A stretch of 64,000 nucleotides of DNA, taken from positions 268,094-332,093 of the forward strand of contig NC_017805.1 of assembly GCF_000252445.1 (NCBI RefSeq), read 5' to 3'. Under the pieces are notes generated by a model. That model was not told the DNA's origin. It searched no databases and saw only the letters and a list, made by a program, of their open reading frames with translations. This DNA comes from Deinococcus gobiensis I-0. Lineage in GTDB: Bacteria; Deinococcota; Deinococci; Deinococcales; Deinococcaceae. Of this stretch, positions 39,984 to 49,441 are shown in pieces; within the stretch, counting starts at the first letter, position 1; each line of letters opens with the position of its first letter. Made by a program: the position numbers and the translations under genes.

Positions 39984-40214
39984 GCTTCACACGTACTGCC
40001 TGCGGCTGAGGCGGGGGTGAGGGCAGGCGTCAGCCGGGGGTCAGCGCGGCAGGGGCGTGACAGCTGCGGCGCGTGCTGGACGGCAAACGTCTCCTTTTGT
40101 GCGGCACTGACGGTTTCCTTAACCCAGTGCGCTCGCCGGGAACCCTGCCCCACAGAACAGGTCCGGAACCTGAAGAACGGCGTGTCAGCGGGCATTCCCC
40201 CCCGCCAAAGCCCC

Positions 40215-40250
40215 TTCACAAGGGCAAAACGATATGTCATGCTGCTCACC
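40215..40250 (+). promoter_or_regulatory. hup: probable leaderless promoter of HU gene
   Basis: TTCACA (40215-40220), 17 bases, CATGCT (40238-40243), then 7 bases to the ATG at 40251. The -10 lacks the first T of the consensus. The 267 bases between this gene and the divergent protease hold nothing else I could support. Confidence 0.5.
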
Positions 40251-40631
40251 ATGACGAAAAAGTCGACGAAGGCCCCCGCGAAAAAGACCGCTGCCGCCGC
40301 TGCTCCGGCGCCCGCCCCCAAGGCGGCCCCCGCCAAGAAAGTTCCCGGTGAGAGCAACAAGGTCGCCAAGACCCAGCTCGTCGAACTGGTCGCCGACAAG
40401 ACCGGCCTGACCAAGAAGCAGAGCGAAGAAGCCGTCAGCGCGATGCTCGACGTGGTCGTGGACGCGATCAAGAGCGGCAAGAGCGTCGGCCTGCCCGGCC
40501 TCGGGACGATGAGCGTCAAGGAAACCGCCGCCCGCACCGGCGTCAAGCCCGGCACCAGCGAGAAGATCCAGATTCCCGCCGGCAAGAAGGTCGCCTTCAA
40601 GGTCGCCAGCACCCTCAAGGGCAACCTCTAA
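40251..40631 (+). CDS. hup: HU-family DNA-binding protein with basic N-terminal tail
   Basis: 126 aa. The first about 35 residues are a Lys/Ala/Pro tail ([21 protein letters not shown]...), then an HU fold beginning [20 protein letters not shown], with the DNA-binding beta arm [20 protein letters not shown]. The tail is the mark of deinococcal HU, an abundant nucleoid protein that bends and compacts DNA. The ATG at 40251 is chosen over 40239 (adds MLLT) because the family starts [12 protein letters not shown] and the promoter elements place transcription near 40250. Followed by a strong terminator. Confidence 0.94.
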   Translation: MTKKSTKAPAKKTAAAAAPAPAPKAAPAKKVPGESNKVAKTQLVELVADKTGLTKKQSEEAVSAMLDVVVDAIKSGKSVGLPGLGTMSVKETAARTGVKPGTSEKIQIPAGKKVAFKVASTLKGNL

Positions 40632-40648
40632 GCGTCTGTTCCTGTCCG

Positions 40649-40679
40649 GGGCCGCTTCCTTCGGGAACGGCCCTTTTTT
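40649..40679 (+). terminator. intrinsic terminator after HU gene
   Basis: GGGCCG (40649-40654) pairs with CGGCCC (40668-40673), extended by TTCC/GGAA around a TTCG loop, followed by six T (40674-40679). The strongest terminator in the window. Confidence 0.88.
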
Positions 40680-40752
40680 CGTGTCGGCGCGGCCCGTGGG
40701 ACGCACGGGGGCGGCCCGGAGATCAGGCCGCCCCCTCCTCCGGATTCCGGCT

Positions 40753-41454
40753 TCAGGTCGCGGCGCTGACCCGCCCCGGCGCGGCCTGACGGGCCACGGC
40801 CCGGCGCGTGCGGCTCGCCAGACAGCGTTCGAGCGCGCGGCTCGCCAGCGAGATCGGAAAGCACAGGGCGAAGTACAGCAGTGCGACCAGCCCGTAGACC
40901 TTGAGGGGCTCGAAGGTCGTGTTGGCGATGACCGTGCCGGTCTTGGTCAGGTCCATGAAGCCGATGATGGCGGTCAGGGCCGTGCCCTTGACGACCTGCA
41001 CCAGAAAGCCCACCGTGGGCGCGACCGCGACCGTCAGGGCCTGCGGCAGCACCACCAGCGTGAACCGCTGCGCGAAGGACAGGCCCAGGCTCGCGGCCGC
41101 CTCGCTCTGGCCGCGCGGCACGGCCTCGATGCAGCCGCGCCAGATCTCGGTGAGGTACGCGGCGCTGTACAGGATCAGGGCGACACTGGCCGCCGTCCAG
41201 GGTGAGGTCTCGATGCCCAGCAGCGCCAGCCCGAAGAAGGCCAGGAACAGCTGCATGAGCAGCGGCGTGCCCTGGAAGATCTGCACGTACCAGCGGATCA
41301 CGGTCTTGACGGCGCGCTGACCGCTGAAATTCAGGGCCGTGAGCAGCAGGGCCAGCAGGCCGCCGCCCGCGAAGGCGATCAGCGAGAGCAGGACGGTCCA
41401 GCGCAGCGAGAGCAGCAGTTGCCGGAGGATATCGGCGGTGGTGAATTCGGACAT
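40753..41454 (-). CDS. polar amino-acid ABC transporter permease
   Basis: HisM/GlnP-type permease, 233 aa, with the family motif EIWRGCIEAVPRGQSEAAASLGLSFAQRFTLVVLPQALTVAVAP. About five membrane segments. The ATG at 41454 lies shortly after the partner permease stop. Together with the partner permease and the binding protein it forms an amino-acid importer; the ATPase is encoded divergently and is frameshifted. Confidence 0.92.
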   Translation of the reverse strand: MSEFTTADILRQLLLSLRWTVLLSLIAFAGGGLLALLLTALNFSGQRAVKTVIRWYVQIFQGTPLLMQLFLAFFGLALLGIETSPWTAASVALILYSAAYLTEIWRGCIEAVPRGQSEAAASLGLSFAQRFTLVVLPQALTVAVAPTVGFLVQVVKGTALTAIIGFMDLTKTGTVIANTTFEPLKVYGLVALLYFALCFPISLASRALERCLASRTRRAVARQAAPGRVSAAT

Positions 41455-41470
41455 GGCGGCTCCCGGGAAC

Positions 41471-42136
41471 CTACGCCGCCCGCAGCGGCTGCTTGAAGCG
41501 GAACAGAGAGCGGCCCACCCCGTTCAGGGCAGCGCGCAGGGCGAAGGCCAGCGCCAGATAGGCGGCGGTGACCACCAGATACAGCCCGAACTGCTGGAAG
41601 TTGCGCGAGGCGATGAACTGCGCGGCGTAGGTCAGGTCCTTGACGTTGATGTACGACACGACCGCCGACCCCAGCATCACGATGATCACCTGACTGACCA
41701 GGGCCGGGTAGACCACCGCCAGCGCCTGACGCAGCACGACGGTCCAGAAGGTCTGGGCGCGGCTCAGGCCCAGGCTGGCCGCCGCCTCGACCTGCCCGCG
41801 CGGCACGGCGTCCAGCCCCGCACGGACGATCTCGGTGGCGTAGGCCCCCAGGTTCAGGGTCATGGCGAGCGCGGCGGCCTGAAGCTCGGTGAGCTGCACC
41901 CCCAGCGTCGGCAGCCCGAAGAACAGGAACAGCAGCTGCACGAAAAAGGGCGTGTTGCGCAGCGCCTCGACGTAGGTGCCCGCCGCCGCCCGCGCCACCG
42001 GGTTTCCGCTGCGGCGGCCCAGGGCGCCCAGCAGCGCGAGGCCGAAACCCACGGCGAGCGAGAAGACGGTCAGGCCCAGGGTGGTCAGCGCGCCCTGCCC
42101 CAGTTCGCCCCACTGCTCCGGCGTCAGGCTCAGCAT
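41471..42136 (-). CDS. polar amino-acid ABC transporter permease
   Basis: 221 aa, HisQ/GlnP family, with EIVRAGLDAVPRGQVEAAASLGLSRAQTFWTVVLRQALAVVYPAL. The ATG at 42136 sits next to the binding-protein stop. The long open frame upstream in this phase is a shadow of the binding-protein gene. Second membrane subunit of the importer. Confidence 0.92.
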   Translation of the reverse strand: MLSLTPEQWGELGQGALTTLGLTVFSLAVGFGLALLGALGRRSGNPVARAAAGTYVEALRNTPFFVQLLFLFFGLPTLGVQLTELQAAALAMTLNLGAYATEIVRAGLDAVPRGQVEAAASLGLSRAQTFWTVVLRQALAVVYPALVSQVIIVMLGSAVVSYINVKDLTYAAQFIASRNFQQFGLYLVVTAAYLALAFALRAALNGVGRSLFRFKQPLRAA

Positions 42137-42138
42137 GG

Positions 42139-42975
42139 TCAGGAACGGCCCATGCTGGCGGGCAGCGGCGACTTGAACCACTGCTGCGAGAGCCGGTCGA
42201 GGTAACCGTTGCTCCGGTAGGTCGTCAGGATCTTGTTCACCTGCTTGAGAAGCGCGGCCTCGTTCTTGTTCAGGCCGACGTAGCAGGGCGAGTCCTTGAT
42301 GACGAACTTCTGCACGGGCTTGCGCCGGGGCGAGCGTTCGGCGATGGTGGCGGCGACCGTGTTGCCGGTGGCGACGAGTTCGGTCTGGCCGGTCAGGAAG
42401 GCCGTGATGGTGGTGGCGTTGTCCTCGTAGCGCTTGATGTTCACGCCGGCCGGCAGCATCTTGGTCAGTTCCAGGTCCTCGATGGAACCGCGCGTCACCC
42501 CGACGCTGTGCCCGGCGAGGTCGGCCGCCGACCTGACGCCCATGTCCTTGACCCCGAACACCGCCGAGTAGAAGGGCGCGTAGGGCACCGAGAAGTCGAT
42601 GACCTTCTCGCGCTCGGCGTTCTTGCCCAGGCTGGAGACGATCAGGTCGATCTTGCCGGTCTGGAGGTACGGCAGGCGGTTGGCCGAGGCGACGGGCACG
42701 AGTTCGAGACTGACGTTCAGGCCCTTGGCGAGGATGGTCGCCACGTCGATGTCGTAACCGCGCGGCTTGAGGTCCGGCCCCACGCTGCCGAAGGGCGCGA
42801 AGTCCTGCGGCACCCCCACGCGCAGCACCCCCGCCTTGCGGATGTCCGCGAGCTGGTCGGCCGACGCCCCCGACGCCAGCCCGAGGAGCGCCAACGCGCC
42901 CGCCACCCGCAGCCCGGAACGCCAGACCACTCCATTGTCTTGCAAAACGTTTGTCTTTTTCTGAACAGATTGCAT
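42139..42975 (-). CDS. amino-acid-binding protein of ABC transporter (SBP family 3)
   Basis: 278 aa. A basic N-terminus and a hydrophobic stretch (RVAGALALLGLASGASA) form a Sec signal peptide, followed by IRKAGVLRVGVPQDFAPFGSVG, GYDIDVATILAKGL and RLPYLQTGKIDLIVSSLGKNAEREKVIDFSVPY, the family 3 signature. The ATG at 42975 has GAGGGG 5 bases upstream; a GTG at 42981 is an alternative. Directly followed by the permease gene. Specificity within polar amino acids is not clear. Confidence 0.9.
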   Translation of the reverse strand: MQSVQKKTNVLQDNGVVWRSGLRVAGALALLGLASGASADQLADIRKAGVLRVGVPQDFAPFGSVGPDLKPRGYDIDVATILAKGLNVSLELVPVASANRLPYLQTGKIDLIVSSLGKNAEREKVIDFSVPYAPFYSAVFGVKDMGVRSAADLAGHSVGVTRGSIEDLELTKMLPAGVNIKRYEDNATTITAFLTGQTELVATGNTVAATIAERSPRRKPVQKFVIKDSPCYVGLNKNEAALLKQVNKILTTYRSNGYLDRLSQQWFKSPLPASMGRS

Positions 42976-43093
42976 CTTCACCCCTCGATCTTGGGTGAGG
43001 TCGGAGGAGTTTTTGAAAAAATGTATAGAATTCCGATCCGGGGGATTTAGACGTTTGTTTCCCGGAGGGCGCGGCGCTCTCTAGGCTGAACCC

Positions 43094-43872
<779 letters not shown>

Positions 43873-43915
43873 GTCCCGGCGCCGCGCTTCACAGGGGACC
43901 GCTCGGCTGGGCATC

Positions 43916-45388
43916 ATGGCGTCCATGTCTTCCGACGCGCCCACTCCGACCCCCGCCTGGCGGCCCCTGGTCCACTTCACGCCCCGGCAGCACTGGATCA
44001 ACGACCCGAACGGGCTGGTGCAGGTGGGCGAGGTGTACCACCTCTTCTACCAGCACAACCCGCAGGGCCGCGACCACGCCAACATGAGCTGGGGCCACGC
44101 CACCAGCCGCGACCTGCTGGGCTGGCAGGAGCACGACGTGGCGCTGCCGGGCCGCGAGGCGCACGCCATCTTCTCGGGCAGCGCGGTGGTGGACACGCAC
44201 AACACCTCGGGCCTGGGCCAGAGCGGCGACGCCTCACCCCCGGTCGTGGCGCTGTACACGGGCGCCGGGCACTATTGGCAGGCGCAGTACCTCGCCTACA
44301 GCCGCGATGCGGGCGAGACCTGGCAGTTCGGCCCGGAGCAGCCCGTGCTCGACGAGGGCCGCGCCGACTTCCGCGACCCCAAGGTGTTCTGGCACGGCCC
44401 GAGTGGGCGCTGGGTGAAGGCCGTGGTCTACCCGGACGAGCGGCAGGTCGCCCTGTACGGCTCGCCCGACCTGCACGTCTGGACTCCCCTGAGCGTCTTC
44501 GGGCCGGCGGGCGAGACGGGCGGCATCTGGGAAGTGCCCGACCTGTTCCCCCTGACGGACGAGACGGGCCAGGAACACTGGGTCCTGAAGGTGGACGTGT
44601 TCGCGGGCGGGCCGCAGGGAGGCACCGGGGCGCAGTATTTCGTGGGGGACTTCGACGGCGCCGTCTTCACGCCCCGTGGCCCGGCGCGCTGGGCCGACTA
44701 CGGCAAGGACTTCTACGCGGCGATCACCTGGAGCGGCACGCCTGGCCGCTGCCTGTGGACGGCGTGGCAGAGCAGCTGGGACTACGCGACCCGGCTGCCT
44801 ACCCACCCCTGGCGCGGCGCCCTGACGCTGGCCCGCGAGCTGGGGCTGCGCCGGGACCCGGACGGCGGGCTGTGGCTGACCCAGTTGCCCCTGCAGGAGC
44901 TGGACCGTCTGCGTGGCCGCCGCACGCCCCTGCACCTGACCCCGGACAGTCCGGCGACGCTGCCCCTGCCCGCAGGCCGCGCGCTGGACCTGGACCTGCG
45001 CCTCGCGCCCGGCACAGTCCTGACCCTGCGGCTGACCTCAGTGGCTGGAGACGAGCTGACCCTGCGCGCCGACCGGGCAGGCGGCACGCTGACGCTGGAG
45101 CGCCCGGCGCGCGGCCTCCTGGCCGACGTGGCCGGCTTCGGCGGCGTCCACACGGCCCCCCTGCCCCCGGCCATAGAGCGTGACCTCGACCTGCGCCTCG
45201 TGCTGGACACCTCGTCGGTGGAACTCTTCGCGGGGGGCGGCCTGCTGGCCCTCAGCGACCTGCTGTTTCCGGCGGCGGCCCCGGACACGCTGCGCCTGTC
45301 GGTAGACGGCGGCGGGGCGACCGGCGAGGCCTGGACCCTGCGCCCGGCGGTTCCGTCGCCGGGCGAGGAGGAAGGCGAACCCGCCTGA
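43916..45388 (+). CDS. GH32 beta-fructosidase (sucrose/levan hydrolase)
   Basis: 490 aa. Nucleophile Asp30 in HWINDPNGL, transition-state Asp154 in DFRDPKVF and acid/base Glu206 in WEVPDLF are the three GH32 landmarks; a C-terminal beta-sandwich follows from about residue 330. No signal peptide, so it acts on sucrose or fructo-oligosaccharides inside the cell. The ATG at 43916 is used; a second ATG at 43925 (MSSDAP) may be the true start. No sugar transporter lies next to it. Confidence 0.92.
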   Translation: MASMSSDAPTPTPAWRPLVHFTPRQHWINDPNGLVQVGEVYHLFYQHNPQGRDHANMSWGHATSRDLLGWQEHDVALPGREAHAIFSGSAVVDTHNTSGLGQSGDASPPVVALYTGAGHYWQAQYLAYSRDAGETWQFGPEQPVLDEGRADFRDPKVFWHGPSGRWVKAVVYPDERQVALYGSPDLHVWTPLSVFGPAGETGGIWEVPDLFPLTDETGQEHWVLKVDVFAGGPQGGTGAQYFVGDFDGAVFTPRGPARWADYGKDFYAAITWSGTPGRCLWTAWQSSWDYATRLPTHPWRGALTLARELGLRRDPDGGLWLTQLPLQELDRLRGRRTPLHLTPDSPATLPLPAGRALDLDLRLAPGTVLTLRLTSVAGDELTLRADRAGGTLTLERPARGLLADVAGFGGVHTAPLPPAIERDLDLRLVLDTSSVELFAGGGLLALSDLLFPAAAPDTLRLSVDGGGATGEAWTLRPAVPSPGEEEGEPA

Positions 45389-45409
45389 GTCCGGCAGCGC
45401 CCACGCGGC

Positions 45410-45934
45410 TCAGGCCCGCCAGATCGCCCAGTGTTCGTCCAGCGCGTCCATCTCCTGCGGGGTCCGGCCTCCCCGGCGCAGCAGCGACAGCACCTGCCCC
45501 CGGTGGTGGCTGTCGTGCACGACGATGTGCTGGAGGAAGTGCGCCGGATGCGACTGGTAGGTGCCCTCGCCGTAGGGATCGGGAAAGGACCGGCCCGTCT
45601 CCAGGGCGGCCTGCACCGCCCGCAGGGCAGCGGCGTCACCCTCGCGAAACACCGTGCCCAGCACGGCCGGGTCGCGGCTTTCCCAGGCCCAGGGGTTGGC
45701 ACCCCCGAACGGCGCCATGAGGCCAGCCGCGTGCTCCGGCGAGATCTCCAGCAGCCAGCCCGCACGGAAGGCCGCGAGGTGGCTCAGGTGCCGCGCGACC
45801 GTCCAGCCGCCCTCGCCGTCCCGAAGGGCGTATTCCTCGGGGCGGACGGCGGCCAGCAACGTGTCGTTGACGCGTCCATTGCGGCGCAGGGTGTCGAGCA
45901 GCAGGTCGGGAACGTTCGGGGTGGGCAGGGTCAT
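45410..45934 (-). CDS. DinB-family protein
   Basis: 174 aa four-helix DinB/YfiT-like protein. Putative metal ligands are His in TVARHLSHLAAF and the pair in VVHDSHHRGQVLSLLRRGG. The ATG at 45934 follows AGGAGG. The fold is shared by bacillithiol-, mycothiol- and glutathione-type S-transferases, and DinB-like proteins are numerous in deinococci. Biochemical role unknown. Convergent with GH32; GCCTGAG/CTCAGGC (45383-45389, 45409-45415) covers both stop codons. Confidence 0.85.
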   Translation of the reverse strand: MTLPTPNVPDLLLDTLRRNGRVNDTLLAAVRPEEYALRDGEGGWTVARHLSHLAAFRAGWLLEISPEHAAGLMAPFGGANPWAWESRDPAVLGTVFREGDAAALRAVQAALETGRSFPDPYGEGTYQSHPAHFLQHIVVHDSHHRGQVLSLLRRGGRTPQEMDALDEHWAIWRA

Positions 45935-46009
45935 GGGGCCTCCTGGGGCGGGGGACGGAGACGGGCGGTCCGCAAAGGTCCGCTCAAGAACCGGCCGGAG
46001 CGCCGGGAC

Positions 46010-46021
46010 TACAGTACGCGG
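46010..46021 (+). promoter_or_regulatory. leaderless -10 element of SDR gene
   Basis: TACAGT (46010-46015), then 6 bases to the ATG at 46022. There is no ribosome site in the gap. Confidence 0.6.
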
Positions 46022-46747
46022 ATGGACATTCGGGACAAAGTCGTACTGGTCACGGGAGCGTCGTCGGGCATCGGACGGGCGGCGGCCGAACTCTTCGCGG
46101 CGCAGGGGGCGAAGGTGGCCCTCGCGGCGAGATCGGCGGACCGGCTGGCCGAGCTGGCAGAGCGGTTGCCCGGTGCGCTGGCCGTGCCCACCGACATGCT
46201 CGACGAGGCGGCGGTGGCCCAGATGGTCCGGACCACCCAGGAACACTATGGCCGTATCGACGTGCTCGTGAACAATGCGGGGCGGGGCATGCACGTGCCG
46301 GTGTTGGAGGCAAGGCTGGCGGACTACCGGCAACTCCTGGAACTCAACCTCGTCAGCGTGCTGGGGGCCATGCAGCAGGTCGCGCCGGTCATGCAGGCCG
46401 GAGGCGGCGGGAGCATCGTGAACATCAGCTCGGGGACGACCAAGGGGCTGTTTCCGGGGCTGGCGCCCTATTCCTCCACCAAGCACGCCCTGAACAACCT
46501 CTCGCTCATCGCCCGCACCGAACTCGCGCCGCTGGGGATTACGGTCAGCGTGGTCTACCCCGGCATGACCGACACCGAGTTCGGGCACAACTTGGTCGGG
46601 GCCGCGCCGGAACGCGCCGCCGCGTACCGCCGGGGCGACTCGGCGCAGTCGGTGGCCGAACTGATCGTGCGGGCCGTGACGACCGGCGAGGCCGAGGTCT
46701 ACGCCGCCAGCGTGCAGGCCCGCATGGACGCGGCTCAGCGCCCGTAG
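46022..46747 (+). CDS. short-chain dehydrogenase/reductase
   Basis: Classical SDR, 241 aa. NAD(P)-binding VTGASSGIGRAAAELF, NNAGRG, the Ser in IVNISSGTTKG and the catalytic YSSTKHALNN Tyr-Lys pair are present. AARSADRL after the second strand suggests NADPH. The substrate is unknown. Its end overlaps the end of the next, convergent DinB-fold gene by 13 bases. Confidence 0.9.
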   Translation: MDIRDKVVLVTGASSGIGRAAAELFAAQGAKVALAARSADRLAELAERLPGALAVPTDMLDEAAVAQMVRTTQEHYGRIDVLVNNAGRGMHVPVLEARLADYRQLLELNLVSVLGAMQQVAPVMQAGGGGSIVNISSGTTKGLFPGLAPYSSTKHALNNLSLIARTELAPLGITVSVVYPGMTDTEFGHNLVGAAPERAAAYRRGDSAQSVAELIVRAVTTGEAEVYAASVQARMDAAQRP

Positions 46748-47223
46748 AAGGCGGGCGGCTCGGTACCCAGGGCGCGCAGGTACACGTAGCCCTGGCCCCG
46801 GTGATGGACTTCGTTGTCCACGGCGTAGATGGCCGCCACCCAGCCGGGCATCTCGCCCCAGGGCAGAGGAGCCACGCGGCCGAACATGGCCGGGTCGATC
46901 TGCCCGAACTCGGCCTCGATCCGCGCGCTCAGGGCGTCCCAGGCGGCCAGCAGCTCGGCCTGGGTGCGGGGGGCAGCGGCCCAGGCGGGTTCCTTCCACT
47001 CGCCGCTCAGCAGGCCGTCCAGGGTCATCGCGCTGACGAAATGCAGTTCGCCGCCCATCTCGCCGAAAGAGCGCATGGGGGGCGCGGCGCTGAACGTGAA
47101 GAGCTGGTCTTCGGGAAACGCGGCGATCACCCGGCGGGTCAGGCGGCGATGCCCCAGCCAGTGGTCCAGAAAGCCGGCGAGCGTCAGGGCGGGGGCAGAG
47201 ACTTCATGCATTTGCGTAGTCAT
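46735..47223 (-). CDS. DinB-family protein
   Basis: 162 aa, second DinB-fold protein in this region. Conserved pieces are FLDHWLGHRRLTRRVIAAFPEDQLF, GELHFVSAMTLDGLL and VDNEVHHRGQGYVYLRALG with the metal His pair. The ATG at 47223 follows GGAGGA. Divergent from the WYL regulator, which may control it. Substrate unknown. Confidence 0.86.
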   Translation of the reverse strand: MTTQMHEVSAPALTLAGFLDHWLGHRRLTRRVIAAFPEDQLFTFSAAPPMRSFGEMGGELHFVSAMTLDGLLSGEWKEPAWAAAPRTQAELLAAWDALSARIEAEFGQIDPAMFGRVAPLPWGEMPGWVAAIYAVDNEVHHRGQGYVYLRALGTEPPAFYGR

Positions 47224-47296
47224 AGGTGTTCCTCCGCCCATAACGTAACGCCGCTTCCCGTCAGGGGTTGTCGTATTTCTGTGGCAAGCTGGGCCC

Positions 47297-48262
47297 ATGT
47301 ACGACCCGTCCATGCGCGTGCTGTCGGTGCTGGAGCTGCTCCAGTCGCGCGAAAGCGTGACCGGCGCCGAGCTGAGCCGCGTGCTGGAGGTCAGTCCGCG
47401 CACGGTGCAGCGCTACGTGGCGCGGCTTCAGGACCTCGGCATTCCGGTCGAGGGCCGGCGCGGCGTGGGGGGCGCGTACCGGCTGCGCCCGGGCTTCCGG
47501 CTGCCGCCCCTGATGTTCAGCGGCGAGGAAGCCCTGAGCCTGTCGCTGGGGCTGCTGGCATTGGGACACCTGGGGCTGCGCGACCTCGCCCCGGCGGCGG
47601 ACCTCGCGGCGGCCAAGCTGGCGCGCACGCTGCCGGAGGCCCTGCGCGAGGAGGTGCGGGCGCTGCGGCAGGCCGTGCAGCTCGACGCCTCGCCCTGGGT
47701 GGTGACGGTCGAGGCCACGCGCATGGGCGCCCTGCTCGCGGCGATGCGCCGGGGCCGGCAGCTCGAATTCGGCTACCGCTCGGGCCGGGGCGAGGCCAGC
47801 GTGCGCCGCGCCGACCTGTACCGCGCCGTGCATTTCGGCGGGCGCTGGTACGCGGTCGGGCACTGCCACCTGCGCGGCGAGCGCCGCTCCTTCCGGCTCG
47901 ACCGCATGGAGGAGGTGCGGGTGCTGGAAGCCACCTTCACGCCGCCCGCCGACTTCGACGCGCTGGCGTGGCTGCGCGCCTCGCTGCCCGAGCCGGCGCA
48001 GGGTCACGAGGTCAGCGTGTGGCTGGGCGCTCCGCCCGAGAGCCTGCGCGATCAGCTCTCGGCCTGGGGCACCGACCTGCGGCCCGAGGCCGGCGGCTCG
48101 CGCCTGCGCGGCCGGCGCGACCACCTCGACGCCTTCGCCGGGTTCCTGCTGGGTCTGGGCTGCGAGGTCCGGGTGGACAGTCCGCCCGAGCTGCTGCGGT
48201 CGGTCGGACGGATCGTGGCCCGCGCCCAGGGGGTGCTGGCGGCCCAGGCCTCCCCCGACTGA
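47297..48262 (+). CDS. WYL-domain transcriptional regulator (YafY type)
   Basis: 321 aa. An N-terminal helix-turn-helix (VTGAELSRVLEVSPRTVQRYVARLQDLGIPVEGRRGVGGAYRL) is followed by a WYL domain (GRWYAVGHCHLRGERRSFRLDRMEEVRVL) and a C-terminal wing. WYL domains bind nucleic acid or small ligands. CAAGCT 6 bases before the ATG is an imperfect leaderless -10. The target may be the divergent DinB-fold gene. Confidence 0.9.
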   Translation: MYDPSMRVLSVLELLQSRESVTGAELSRVLEVSPRTVQRYVARLQDLGIPVEGRRGVGGAYRLRPGFRLPPLMFSGEEALSLSLGLLALGHLGLRDLAPAADLAAAKLARTLPEALREEVRALRQAVQLDASPWVVTVEATRMGALLAAMRRGRQLEFGYRSGRGEASVRRADLYRAVHFGGRWYAVGHCHLRGERRSFRLDRMEEVRVLEATFTPPADFDALAWLRASLPEPAQGHEVSVWLGAPPESLRDQLSAWGTDLRPEAGGSRLRGRRDHLDAFAGFLLGLGCEVRVDSPPELLRSVGRIVARAQGVLAAQASPD

Positions 48263-48271
48263 TCACCGCGC

Positions 48272-49354
48272 TCAGGGAATCAGGCGCTCGCGGCGCAGCT
48301 GCGCGAAGAGGTCGAAAAAGGAAGCTTCGGTGTTCTGGTACACCGAAAAGCCCAGGGCGCGGCTGCGGGCCATGTCGGTCATCACCTCGATGGGGCGGCT
48401 CAGGTCGAGGTCGGTGTGCCACGCCGAGGCGAGGCGGTTCAGGTCCGGCTCGGCCAGCCCGTGCCCCGCCGCCAGCTCGGCCCAGGCCGGTCCCTTGTCG
48501 GCCAGTTCGGCCTCCAGCGGGCGCACGGTGCCGCCGAAGCCCTGCGCCTCGACGCCGAACCAGTCGGCGACGCGGCCCCACAGGCGGCTCCAGCGGAACA
48601 CGTCGCCGTTGACCACGTTGAAGGCCTGGTTGTGCGCGGCGGGCGTCTCGGCGGCCCACAGCAGCTGCCGGGCCAGTACGCGGGCATCGGTCACGTCCGA
48701 CAGGCCCGACCACTGCGCGCCCGACCCCGGCCAGCGCATGGGCTGCCCCGAGGCGCGGCACAGCGAGGCGTAGACGGCGAGGGTGGTACCCAGGTTCATG
48801 GCGTTGCCCACCGCCTCCCCGATCAGGGTATGGGGCCGGTGGACGCTCCAGGTAAAGCCGTCGCGCTCGGCCGCGGCATACACCTCGTCCTCCTGGGCGT
48901 AGTAGAAGTTGGGCAGGTCCAGGCGCGGCTGGTCCTCGCGCAGCGGCGTGACCGGCAGGCGCTCGCCCTTGGCATAGGCGTCGAAGGGCCCCAGGTAGTG
49001 CTTGAGACCCGTGACCAGGGCGACGTGCTGCACCGTGCCCGCCGGCCGCAGGGCGTCCAGCAGGTTGCGGACCATCGCGCTGTTCACCTCGATGTTCAGC
49101 GCCTCGGTCTCCTGGCGCAGCCAAGAGGTGAAAAAGACGTGGGTGGGCCGCACCCCGGCGAGCGCCGGCCCCAGCGTTCCGGGGTCGAGCAGGTCGGCCG
49201 CGACCGGCAACAGGACCGGAATATCCTGCGCGGGCCTGCGCGCGAGGCCGTACACCGTCCAGCCCTGTTCCGTCAGAAGCTGGGCCAGCGTGCGCCCCGA
49301 GAGGCCGGTGGACCCCACGATGAGGGCCGTGCGTGCGGAAGAATCACTCGACAT
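48272..49354 (-). CDS. PRISE-like NAD(P)H-dependent reductase (extended SDR)
   Basis: 360 aa. ALIVGSTGLSGRTLAQLLTEQGW binds the nucleotide. LVTGLKHYLGPFD (catalytic Lys) and LPNFYYAQEDEVY (catalytic Tyr) match the progesterone 5-beta-reductase/iridoid synthase-like family, which reduces activated C=C bonds of enones. TACACT ends 6 bases before the ATG at 49354, fixing the start 20 codons inside the longest frame. The natural bacterial substrate is unknown. Confidence 0.85.
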   Translation of the reverse strand: MSSDSSARTALIVGSTGLSGRTLAQLLTEQGWTVYGLARRPAQDIPVLLPVAADLLDPGTLGPALAGVRPTHVFFTSWLRQETEALNIEVNSAMVRNLLDALRPAGTVQHVALVTGLKHYLGPFDAYAKGERLPVTPLREDQPRLDLPNFYYAQEDEVYAAAERDGFTWSVHRPHTLIGEAVGNAMNLGTTLAVYASLCRASGQPMRWPGSGAQWSGLSDVTDARVLARQLLWAAETPAAHNQAFNVVNGDVFRWSRLWGRVADWFGVEAQGFGGTVRPLEAELADKGPAWAELAAGHGLAEPDLNRLASAWHTDLDLSRPIEVMTDMARSRALGFSVYQNTEASFFDLFAQLRRERLIP

Positions 49355-49366
49355 CCGGGCAGTGTA
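49355..49366 (-). promoter_or_regulatory. leaderless -10 element of PRISE-like gene
   Basis: On the minus strand TACACT (49361-49366), then 6 bases to the ATG. A TTGCGC lies 16 bases further upstream as a possible -35. Confidence 0.58.
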
Positions 49367-49441
49367 GGGACCGGGGATGGCCGCGCAAGGCGATCCGGGT
49401 GGGACCGGGTTCATCTTCGCAAGCAGAACTAACCCCGCAGC

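Noticed and set aside
40231..40250. Half of a radiation/desiccation-response-type palindrome (TATGTCAT) ahead of HU
   Set aside because: The second half of the palindrome is missing, so it is better read as promoter sequence.
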